Positions 49,061 through 59,715 of a DNA stretch of 64,000 bases are shown piece after piece. Every line of letters begins with the position of its first letter. Positions within the stretch are counted from its first letter, which is position 1. The translations under genes and the position numbers were made by a program. The notes under the pieces were generated by a model. It made no database searches and had not been told where the DNA came from. It saw only the letters and a list, made by a program, of their open reading frames with translations. The stretch comes from Rhea pennata (taxonomy: Eukaryota > Chordata > Aves > Rheiformes > Rheidae): contig NC_084670.1 of NCBI RefSeq assembly GCF_028389875.1, positions 37,475,333 through 37,539,332 of the forward strand. Reading direction: 5' to 3'.

Positions 49061-50820
49061 GAGTCCAGTCTCTCCAAGGGCCTGGCTGTCTGTGCTCTGA
49101 TGATTGTTCGGTTAAGTACAGAGGGGAGACTTTTGCCCTGGGCAGCTGTGACTATGTTAGGTCAGCAGAACTGATGATAACCCTCCAATTCTTTCTTTCT
49201 AGGTTCTTCCACTCATGTAGGCTCCAGGTTCAGTTCTAGTGCCCGCATGGCTGGAGGGAGGATGCCAGGGTGCATCCCTGTAGCTGTCAACATCTTTGCC
49301 AAGATCATGACCCTCTGAAAGCAGCTGCAAGTGAGTGAGGTGAGGCTACATATGGATGTGAAGGCTCCCCTCAATGCATCTGTCTTCCGTGGGTGACAGG
49401 GTGTGAGTTCACCTCCTGGTACCTCTGCTCTACTTCCACTTCCTCACATCAGAAATACTATTACTATTGGCCTGCTCAGCGAATTCTGTTGTGCCCCCTC
49501 TTTCCTATGGGGCTATAAAATGGCCATTAAGATGAATTAAAGACTCTTCTCGTGAAGTGCAGCATGTCTTGAAGGCCCGTGTCTAATTGCCTGAAAGCCT
49601 CCTGTGTGTGGGCTGAGGAAGTCTCACAGTGCTTGGGCTTCTCACTCTGCAAGGGATGAAGATGTGCCCAGTGCCAGGCAGCACATGGCGCTAAGGCATC
49701 AGCCAGTGCCCCATGAACCCAAGTGCAGAGCCAGGTCTCCTGCTCCAGAGGCTGTGCCCCCAGGGCAGCTGGCATTTCAGCAGAGCTCCAGTCTGGGGTG
49801 GTCTCCTTGCTGGAGCCTCGTTTCAGAGCCTCTGCACCCTTTCTCCCTTCACAGAGCCTCCCTGTCCAGCTGATGAAAGGAAAGGGACAGAGGTTGCTTT
49901 GTGCTCAGGAGACCTGCAGGACCTCCAAGCATTTCTGAGTTGTGTCTGTAACTTCGGCATTACAAAACAAATCCCCTAACCGTTGTCCCGGTGTTCATGC
50001 ATGCCCCTCATCTGTTCATGGCATGATGGGGTCCAGGGATGAGGCAGCAGCCTGCTGTGCCTGCAGGGAGCAGCCTCCTTCCCTCCAAAAGCTGCAGCAT
50101 TGCCCAAGGAGCCAGCTGTGGCCCTGGTCTTGTGCTTAGGTTTTTCCACATGCCTTGTGAGCCCAGAGTGCTTTGGCCACCTTCTGGTGTCACCACAAGA
50201 GCTTCCGTGTGTGTCTGGGCTGAGGAGCCAGGGGAAGGCAGGAGCAGAGCAGTGCCTGGGGAGTGTGCAAGTGGCGAGTGTCCTGCATCCTGAAGGCAAT
50301 GGCTCTGGGAACTGTCCAGCCTGTGGCTTTGGTGTAGTAATCCAAAGAGCTGTGCAGACAGGCAGACTCATGGCTGTTTCTGATGGATGACCAGTTGTCT
50401 TTAAGTTACTGTTGATTTTTCCTGTCTTGAGAACAAACCCTGGGAAACTGCTAGTCCCCTGCTGCTGCATAGACCTGTCCCATGGCTCTTGTGTCTGGAG
50501 AGAGTTTGTTACTGGCAGCTTGTGGGAGCTTCTCTGTCCCCCCTCTCCTGCTCTCTCTGAAGAGAGACAGCAACAGCCATATGGCTGCAGGTGGGGGAAA
50601 GCCTCACTTGTCTCACATGGGAGCAATCAGTGGGCTACTCACCTTCCACACCTGGGGAGAAGTGGTGAGAGACATGCCCCCAAGACACACAGCTGTAAGC
50701 AGTCGGTTCCCAGGAGACGTGGGAGCACAGATGTCCCACTGTTATCTCTGAAGTACAAATAAAGAGTTTAAGACATACAGTCGCATCTGGCCATTCTAGC
50801 ATGTCTGACTTCCCTGAGTA
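49061..50820. other. Non-coding interval, nothing recognised
   Basis: No conserved frame, LINE or LTR that I can name. Open frames overlap on both strands (49,976-50,626 minus; 50,412-50,762 plus) without known motifs. Confidence 0.5.
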
Positions 50821-50824
50821 CTTC

Positions 50825-51980
50825 ATACACCAGCAGAAGGTGGCAGGCCATGAAAGCTGCCAGGCCGAACATGGCTTGGATGCTGAGAGTGACTTTTTTC
50901 CCCTGGTGTGCCTGATAGGTCAGTTAAAGGCACATGTATGATATGTGTGCCTGTAAAGTCACTTGGGACTATGTTAACAACAGGTCAGCAGAAGTTCCTT
51001 GGATTCTGCTTGTGAGGTCACTTTGTTCTCTGGGGTTGATCGGCCATCAGCAGGCTCTTGGTTGGTGCAGGTTCCTGTGATTTCACCTCTTTGTGTTCTC
51101 CAAATAAGCAAGAAACTGATCAATAGCTTCAGTGTGGACTTTGAGGTCCTTCCTGCCTGAGTACCTGATAGGCCAGCAGCAGGCTCATGGGGAGGATGGG
51201 TGCTTGTGTGGTCCCTTTATCCTCAGTGCCTGATAGGTGAGCTGCTGGCACCTGGCTTGGGTGCTGACTGTGAGGTGACTTCTGCCTCAGCACCTCATGG
51301 GCCAGGAGGAGGCACCTACCTGCTGCTTGTGCAGATTGTGAGGTGCTTCTGCCTCAGTCCATGATTGGCCAACAGCAGGCACATGACTTCGAGGCTTAGT
51401 GTGAGCTCAGTGGTGCCTCGGTGTGGGATAGGCCAGTAGCAGGCACACTGCTGCTGCTGACATTTTGTTAGGTCAATGGTGACTCAGTAGCTGATAGGGC
51501 AGCTGCAAGGACATGGCTTCAGGGCTTAATGTGAGGCCCCTTTTCAATCCATACCTGGTAGGCCAGCATCAGGCACATCACTGCTGGCTGTCTTGGTGAG
51601 GATGTTGTGCCTGAGAACCTGAGAGAGCAGCCGCATACACGTGGCTTTGGTGATGATGCTGAGATCACTGTGTCTCAAGACGTGCTAGACCAGGAGCTGG
51701 CACCTTGCTGCTGTTTGTTCTTGTGGGGTCCTTTCTGCCTCAGCCCCTCACTGGCCAGCACAGGCATACTGGTGCGGTTAACGCTCGTAAAGCCACTTCT
51801 GCCTCGGTCCCTGATGGACCGGGAGCAGTCACATGGCTTTGATGCAGGCGGTGAGGTCATTTGTGCCTGTGGCCCTGGTAGGTCAGTGCCAGGCCCATGG
51901 CTGCTGTTTGTGCTTGTGAGGTCACTTCAACCTCAGTACCTGCTAGGCCAGCAGGAGGCACATGGCTGTGACGCACCAAT
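50825..51980. repeat. Degenerate minisatellite, period about 64 bp, about 18 copies
   Basis: A core like CCTGATAGGCCAGCAGCAGG followed by CACATGG and TGTGAGGTCACTTCTGCCTC recurs regularly. The GATAGG position falls at 50,915, 50,980, 51,039, 51,168, 51,233, 51,297, 51,364, 51,428, 51,494, 51,558, 51,622, 51,686, 51,750, 51,814, 51,878 and 51,943, with a decayed copy near 51,103. Spacing is 62-67 in the better part, almost always 64 or 65. Copies are perhaps 60-75% alike, so it is easy to miss. No continuous coding frame. Confidence 0.88.
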
Positions 51981-52560
51981 GGAGGGGCATTCGGGAGTCT
52001 TTCAGGTTCCAGGATTAGTCACACTGAGCTTGAGAGTAATTGTGTGTCAAGTACAGGAGTTTATCAGAGATAAGTGGTTCTATGCATATGACAGATGTTA
52101 CGCTCCAGTAACAGTTTTCCCCATGTTCTCATCACGCTCAAGCTGTGCTGGGATGATTCATGTCCTCCCTGACAGCTGGCCTCAGGGTTGTCCCCACTGA
52201 TGGATGGGTTGTCAGGTCAGCAGGCTAGCTGGCAGCGAGTCTGAGTCCACGCAGCGGTACATGGCTTACTCCTTTATCCTTTACGGGCTTAATTCGTTAC
52301 TCAGTCAAACAACACCAGACCACCCTTATGCTACAGCTGTATGGCCGCAGTCAATAACAACAGGCACAGGAAGAGATAACCCGGTGATCAGTTGACTACA
52401 GTACGTGTGTTCAACAGACATCAGTACGCAGTTGATGACAACAGTACGCACATGAACATGTCATTCAGTGGAGAAATCCATGGCATCTAGGTGACTACCC
52501 TGTGAGTCTGTGGTGTCACTTCCCCTTTGCTGACTAGATTTGTTCAACAGTCATGGGGTC
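51981..52560 (-). other. Possible decayed LTR, low confidence
   Basis: Composition changes at about 52,000. On the minus strand there are three GCGTACTG/ACGTACTG-type repeats (52,395-52,455), then GGATAAAGGAGTAAG (a degraded polyadenylation signal?) and ACTCAGACTCGCTGCC. This layout is LTR-like, but TG/CA ends, a primer site and a target duplication could not be confirmed. Confidence 0.25.
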
Positions 52561-52864
52561 AGGCGAGGATGTGCCACTAGGCTGCAGCAACCCCACAGCG
52601 TGGTGGCTCTGGCCATGGTGCACCTGGGGCTCCTAAACTCTTGGGGAGTGTCCCAGAGCAAAGCCCTCTTCTATGCGCTGCACCATCCTGAGTTCCATGC
52701 TTGCCTCTGCAGCACCTATCACACCCACCACATCGCCCATGTGGGTCTGCCCCCTAAATCCTGACCCATCAACTCTCATCATGCATCCCAAGGCAGAGCT
52801 CCATGCATTCCCACAGCTCTGTCACATAAAGGGCAACTTCCCTTCCTGTTCCAGACCTGTGGCC

Positions 52865-53170
52865 CTTTCAGTAGCAGACCCCCAGGATCTGCAGTTTCTC
52901 CAGTAGCCGGTTTGGACCACCTTGTCCCTCCAGTAGCAAACTCACAGACCCTCTGGGCTCTCCAGTATCCAGCCCAGACTTACGGCATCTCTGGTAACCT
53001 GCTCCCAAACCTCTTTTCCTACTGCTAGCCAGTCTGGCTTGATGTGTGCTGGCAGTTACATGCACTGACATGCCCACGCAAACGCACACACCCCAGTTCT
53101 CCAGCTGCTGGCATCCCGGGCATGTGGGCCCCTAGGATGTGTAGTTCCCCCTCCGGTGTCTGGCCCCGAC
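52865..53170. repeat. Short degenerate tandem repeat, period about 31 bp
   Basis: A TCTCCAGTAGC-type core recurs at 52,869, 52,901, 52,931, 52,963, 52,992 and 53,022 (steps of 29-32), with weaker copies near 53,100 and 53,150. Confidence 0.65.
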
Positions 53171-55825
53171 ACCTCCTCACACACACATGAGTATGGAGTA
53201 GAGAGCCTCCTCACCCCATAAAACTGAGTTTATCAAGAAGACAGGGGAGACTGGGGGGATAAGGAGCAGAGCATGACCAGACCATTGTACTGACCAGCAG
53301 TCTGTTTACATGACATCCGTTCCTTTTCTGTCCTTTTCCCTCTATTTTCTCATATTTGTTGCTCCTCAAACAACTTTAATACTGCCCCTTTCCTACCTTT
53401 GATCCTTCCCCAAACACTCCATAGTAAGTCTTGCACAATCCCAGCATCCCAGAATGACTCTCATACACCCATAGGCAGTAACTGCCCTCCTCAGTCTGCA
53501 ATGGCTATCTTGGGAGGCTCCCAATACGCCCACTGGGTGTATGGAGCTGGAGATGAATGAATGTTTCTCCCCAGTAATTTTTAATCATTTCTCTGAAAAC
53601 AGGGTGATTCATGTACTAGAAATGTTGGTTCTTCCTCTTTCTTTCTTAGGGAAGTGTGAGGAGTTAGGTCAGATGCTATGTAGGTTATGTGTGTAATTGA
53701 GCAGGCCATGGGCATCCCACCTGACCATGACAAATATGCTGAGAACATCAACTCCGTATTGCATTTCTTTGCACTGATCATACCTGATAGGGGCCTTAAT
53801 ATCCATAGATCTAACTTGATGACCTATTAAGACCTTTTCAGCCTCTGTGTGCCTCCCCTCGCCCCTGCAAAAGGATGCGTTACACATTTAAGAGCCAAGA
53901 GCTAAAAGGAATTAAAGTGATGGAACTGCAAGCCAGGCAGACAATAGAACTGTTTCAAACAACAACAAACTTACCAAGCAGTAGTTGTACACTGAGATTA
54001 AAGACATTCTGGAGGATTTTATTGTACAACATCTGAAGGATGCCTAAGGACTCTTCAGGTGCATCCAGGCATCTGGAAGGTGTTTTGGATACTCTCCAGT
54101 GTGCTGCCATCACAGTACAGTGATCCTCCAGAGGAGGAGGTGAGTGTCACATCATGCTATAAACTGGACATCTCAGATTGTGGTCAAGGCTCACTTTGTC
54201 GTCATCAGAGAGACAGCGGGAGAATCTGGAAGATGATCTGTCTTCTTCTGAGGGAGACACAGAAATAAGCCCAGTGAATCAGTCTGGCTCCTTTTTCTGC
54301 CAGTGGTCAGCAAGTCAGTTTTGAAAAGATGTTACCTCAGATCCTTGTTCCACCCTGATCCTCTTCCCTAGACATTCCTTAGTCAGTTTTGCACAGCCCC
54401 CCAAGCACCTCTTGAATATCCAAAGTCTTAGTGTCTTGTTTCCCACTTCTTATCTATTACAAAGTCTAGGTTAGCCCTCTCCAAAGCTATGCTTGTACTT
54501 TCCTCACGGCACATCAATTAATGACTGGGGAATGTTGGTCTCGGCATCATCTCTGTTACTCCTTGTCTATCATGTTTATGTTTATGTGGGTTTTTTAAGT
54601 GCTCTCTCTTTACTTACTATCCCTTTTGCACTGAAATGGTCTGAGACCAGATAATCTTCATGAAGCAGATGCTCTCACATTCGTCAAACCCTAATGTCAG
54701 CCAGACAAGCGTACTGACCAGCAGCTTGTCGACATGGAACTGCTCCCTTTCTTTTACCCTCTCCTCCATTTTCCCATTTTTGCTCTTCTTGATTCCCCTG
54801 GATCTCCTCCTTTCCCTGCTTTTGGCTCTCTGTTTGAACATCCCAGCATAAGCTTTCTACACTCCCATAATCCCCATAAAACATGCCAGACCAAAATCTA
54901 CACCATCCCGCAACCCCCTGCAATATCTCCAGGAGACCCCAGATAATTTTGTGCCCTTGTGATCAATGAACGGAATAGTGCTTGATCCTCTGCTGGTCTG
55001 CCCTGGGAAGGTTTGTTCGGTTCCCATCCATCAGTGACCTGAGAGCTCTGGTCTCTGTCGTCTGCTGCTCAGTACTCTAGAGGGCTGATTGCTATTCATA
55101 GGAACCTCAATGCACTGCAGATTTGGGCTGGCAGGAGCCTCCTGAAATTCAGGCAAGGAAAGGAGAGAGTCTTGAACCTGGGGTGGGATAACCCCACTAG
55201 CCCTATGCAAAAGGTAAGCACAGGCCTGACTGGTGAGAGATCGTCTTTGCAGAAGAGGACCCGAGGCTCTTGGTGAGAAAGCGGAAGAGGATTCAGGAAT
55301 GTTCCCTGGTGGCAAACACCATCAGGTAGGATGTAACTCCCGAGGTCCCATAGCACAGGGAGATAAAGGAATTGAGATGCGAGGGGAATGTGGCCCCCAA
55401 GCCTACTCCCATCCTGGGCTCTGGAGGACTGCTAAAAGCTTTGCAATAGGAAGGAGGGCTGGGGAGGGAAGCCTGATCCTCCAAGAGAAAAGGAGTAGGG
55501 AGGAAGGATGACAGTGTCATCTCCCTACAAGCAGGTGATGGGCAGGGAGCAGAGCTTCAGGTGGAGACAGAGAACAGCTGGAGTGGGTTTTGCTGTTCCC
55601 TTAGTGGCCAGGGAAGGGGAGGGTGTGGAAGACGGAGACCCAGGTGTTGCTTGAATCTCTTTTGCTAGCCCTGAGCAACAGGAACTGCTTCCCTTACCCA
55701 GGCTTCTCCATCTCCTCTTAAAGCTGGACAAAGCATGACTGCTCACCCCATCTAACCATCTTCTGCAACCCTAGCTGGTCCTTGAGGCTGTACCAGGCAA
55801 GAAGATGGAATATAGTTGAGGTAGA
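53171..55825. other. Non-coding interval with a diverged 1.4 kb duplication
   Basis: The stretch starting GTACTGACCAGCAG at 53,286 recurs at 54,709, followed in both by pyrimidine-rich sequence of similar order. A third related piece lies near 54,290-54,420. No gene recognised; 54,970-55,825 shows nothing definite. Confidence 0.4.
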
Positions 55826-58800
55826 ATGGATTCTATTGAGTCACATATACTATATAGCGACCTATTCTATCACGGAATCGACCTGTTCTATCATGACATC
55901 TTATATCGTGTCACATATATTCTATCATGTCACAAACATTCTGTCGCATCACATTTATCGCGTCACATTCTATCGCGTCACAAACATTCTATCCCATCAC
56001 ATTCTATTGCATCACAAACATTCTATCGCGTCACAAACATTCTATCACGTCAATAAATATTCTATCGCGTCACATTCTATTGCATTACATTCTATCGCGT
56101 CACAAACATTCTATCACGTCACATTCTATCGCATCACAAACATTCTATTGCATCACAATCTATCACGTCACAAATATTCTATCGCGTCACAATCTATTGC
56201 GTCACAAACATTTTATCGCGTCACATTCTATCGCGTCACATTCTATTGCATCACAAACATTCTATTGCCTCACATTTTATCGCGTCACAAACATTCTATC
56301 GCGTCACATTCTATTGCCTCACATTCTATCCCATCACATTTTATACCATCACAAACATTCTATCGCGTCACATTCCATCGCGTCACATTCTATTGCGTAA
56401 GAAACATTCTATCGCGTCACATTCTATCGCGTCACGAACATTCTATCGCGTAACATTCTATCGTGTCACAGGCATTCTATTGCGACACATTCTGTCGCGT
56501 CACATTATATCGAGTCACAAAAATTCAATCACGTCACATTCCCTGGTGTCACAATCATTCTATCGCGTCACATTCTATCACGTCACATTCTATGCCATCA
56601 CAAACATTCTATCGCATCACATTCTATCACGTCACAAACATTCTATCGCGTCACATTCTATGCCATCACAAACACTTATGGTGTCACACTGTATGCCATC
56701 ACAAACATTCTATCGCGTCACATTCTATTGCGTCACAAACATTCTATCGCCTCACATTCTATCGCGTCACATTCAATCGCGTCACATTCTATCGTGTGAC
56801 ATTCTATCGCACCACAAACATTCTATCGCGTCACATTCTATCGCGTCACATTCAATCGCGACACATTCTATCGTGTGACATTATCGCACCAAAAACATTC
56901 TATCGCGTCACAATCTATGCATCACAAACATTCTGTCGCATCACAATCGATTGCCTCACAAATATTTTATCACGTCACATTCTATCGCGTCACGAACATT
57001 CTATCCCGACACATTCTATCTCATCACAAACATTCTATCGCCTCACATTCTATCGCATCACGTTCTATTGTGTTACATTCTACTGTGTCACATTCTATCG
57101 CGTCACAAACATTTTATTGCGTCACAATCTATGCATCACAAATATTCTATCGCGTCACATTCTATGCCGTCACAAACATTCTATCGCGTCACATTCTATC
57201 GCGTTACATTCTATCGTGTCACATTCTATCCTGTCACAACCATTCTGTCGCGTCACAATGTATTGCCTCACAAACATTTTATCGCGTCACATGCTCTCGC
57301 GTCACGAACATTCTATCCCGTCACATTATATCGCCATTCTATGGCGTCACATTCTACCGTGTCACAAACATTCTATCACGTCGCATTCTAACACGTCACA
57401 AACATTCTATCGCGTCACATTTTCTGGCGTCACATTCTATCGCATCACAAGCATTCTATTGCGTCACATTCTATGCCGTCACAAAAATTGTATCGCGTCA
57501 TATTCTATGCCAACACAAACATTCTATCACGTCACATTCTATCGCGTCACAAACATTCTATGGCGTCACATTGTATGGCGTAACAAACATTCTATCACGT
57601 CACATTCTATCACGTCACAAACATTCTATCGCGTCACGTTCTATGCCGTCACAAAAACTCTATAGCGTCACATTCTATCACATCACATTCTATGCCATCG
57701 CAAACATTCTATCGCGTCACATTCTCTGGCGGCACATTCTATCGCATCACAAGCATTCTATCGTGTCACATTCTATCGCGTCACAAACATTCTATCGCGT
57801 CACATTCTATTGCGTTACATTCTCTCGTGTCACATTCTGACGCTTCACAAACATTCTATCGCGTCACATTCTATGCATCACAAACATTCTATCGTGTCAC
57901 ATTCTATCGCGTCACAAACATTCTATCGCGTCACATTCTATTGCGTTACATTCTATCGCGTCACAATCTATGCATCACAAAAATTCTGTCGCGTCACAAT
58001 CTATTGCCTCACAAACATTTTATCGCGTAACATTGTATCGCGTCACGAACATTCTATCCCGTCACATTCTATCGCATCACAAACATTCTATCGCGTCACA
58101 AACATTCTATTACGTCAATAAATATTCTATCGCGTCACATTCTATGGAGTCACATTCTATCACGTCACAAACATTCTATCACGTCACATTCTAACACGTC
58201 AAAAACATTCTATCGCGTCACATTCTCTGGCGTCACATTCTATCGCATCACAAGCATTCTACTGCGTCACATTCTATCACATCACAAACATTCTATGGCG
58301 TCACATTCTATCGCGTTACATTCTTTCGTGTCACATTCTATCCCGTCACAACCATTCTGTCGCGTCACAATGTATTGCCTCACAAACATTTTATCGCGTC
58401 ACATGCTCTCGCGTCACGAACATTCTATCCCGTCACATTATATCGCATCACAAACATTCTATCGCGTCACAAACATTCTATCACGTCAATAAATATTCTA
58501 TCTCCTCACATTCTATCGCGTCACATTCTCTGGCGTCACATTCTATTGCGTCACATTTATTGCATCACAAGCATTCTATTGCGTCACATTCTATTGCATC
58601 ACAAAAATTCCATCGCGTCACAATCTATGCATCACAAACATTGTATCGCGTCACATTCTATGCCGTCACAAACATTCTAACGCGTCACATTCTATCGCGT
58701 CACATTCTATCGCATCACAAACATTCTATCACGTCACATTCTATGGTGTCACAAACATTCTATCACGTCACATTCTATCGCGTCACATTCTATCGCATCA

Positions 58801-59417
58801 CAAACATTCTATTACGTCACAGTATATCGCATCACATTCTATCGCGTCACAAACATTCTATGGCGTCACAATCTATGCATCGCAAATATTCTATCGCATC
58901 ACATTCTATCGCGTCACAAACATTCTATCGCGTCACAATCTATGCATCACAAATATTCTATCGCGTCACATTCTATGCCGTCACAAACATTCTATCGCGT
59001 CACATTCTATCGCGTTACATTCTATCGTGTCACATTCTATCACGTCACAACCATTCTGTCGTGTCACTATCTATTGCCTCACAAACATTTTATTGCGTCA
59101 CATTCTATAGCGTCACGAATATTCTATCGCGTCACATTCTATCGCATCACAAACATTCTATCGTGTCACAAACATTCTATCACATCAATAAATATTCTAT
59201 CGCGTCACATTCTATGGCGTCACATTCTATCGCGTCACAAACATTCTATCACGTCACATTCTAACACGTCACAAACATTCTATCGCGTCACATTCTATTG
59301 CATCACAAACATTCCATCGCATCACAATGTACGCATCACAAACATTGTATCGCGTTACATTCTGTGTCGTCACAAACATTCTATCGTGTCACATTCTATC
59401 GCGTCACATTCTGTCGC
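55826..59417. repeat. Satellite array of 15-bp and 19-bp units, left part
   Basis: The units are ATTCTATCGCGTCAC (15) and ATTCTATCGCGTCACAAAC (19), mixed to give about 200 copies. The leftmost 150 bases are the most decayed. Most variation hits the CGCG core by C-to-T or G-to-A change. Higher-order repeats are present: segments around 57,241 and 58,353 are nearly identical over more than 100 bases (1,112 apart), and landmarks at 58,351 and 58,488 recur at 59,050 and 59,187 (699 apart). The + strand consensus has no stop codon in any frame, so it creates chance open frames of up to 400 codons. Confidence 0.97.
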
Positions 59418-59647
59418 TGTGGTAGGCGACACGGGGCGCTGCGGAAGATCACGGGATGTGATGTCCTGACGAGGCAGGGCTAAGACAGGAAAAGACAGTG
59501 CGAGCGCGTATATAAAGAATTGTAACGACGCAATAAACGCCATTTGCCGCATCCTCCCTAGGGAGTCAGTGTGGTGTGGCCCAGGGGCGGGCGGGGTTGC
59601 GGGCTCCTGACCTCACCCTAACTCTGGGTATTGTTGCGACGGCAACA
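59418..59647 (+). repeat. 5' LTR, 230 bp
   Basis: Begins TGTGGTAGG and ends GGCAACA. TATATAAA at 59,509-59,516 and AATAAA at 59,532-59,537 are present. It differs from the 3' LTR at three positions, all CpG-type transitions. Very short for a retroviral LTR, but within the range of avian alpharetroviruses. Confidence 0.95.
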
Positions 59648-59650
59648 AAG

Positions 59651-59668
59651 TGGTGACCCCGACGTGAT
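59651..59668 (+). other. Primer binding site, tRNA-Trp type
   Basis: TGGTGACCCCGACGTGAT, the tRNA-Trp complement used by avian alpharetroviruses, three bases after the LTR. Only 47 bases separate it from the gag ATG. Confidence 0.93.
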
Positions 59669-59715
59669 AGGGTGAGGGTGGTCGCCGGGGCGACGGGGGT
59701 GGCGCCAGACAGACG

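Noticed and set aside
52210-52458. Defined solo LTR with TGTT and GACA ends
   Set aside because: Flanks show no target duplication and no primer site follows, so only a vague LTR-like region is reported.
55782-59469. Ten or so long + strand open frames in the satellite
   Set aside because: They encode only the satellite units read in turn in three frames; explained by a stop-free repeat consensus.
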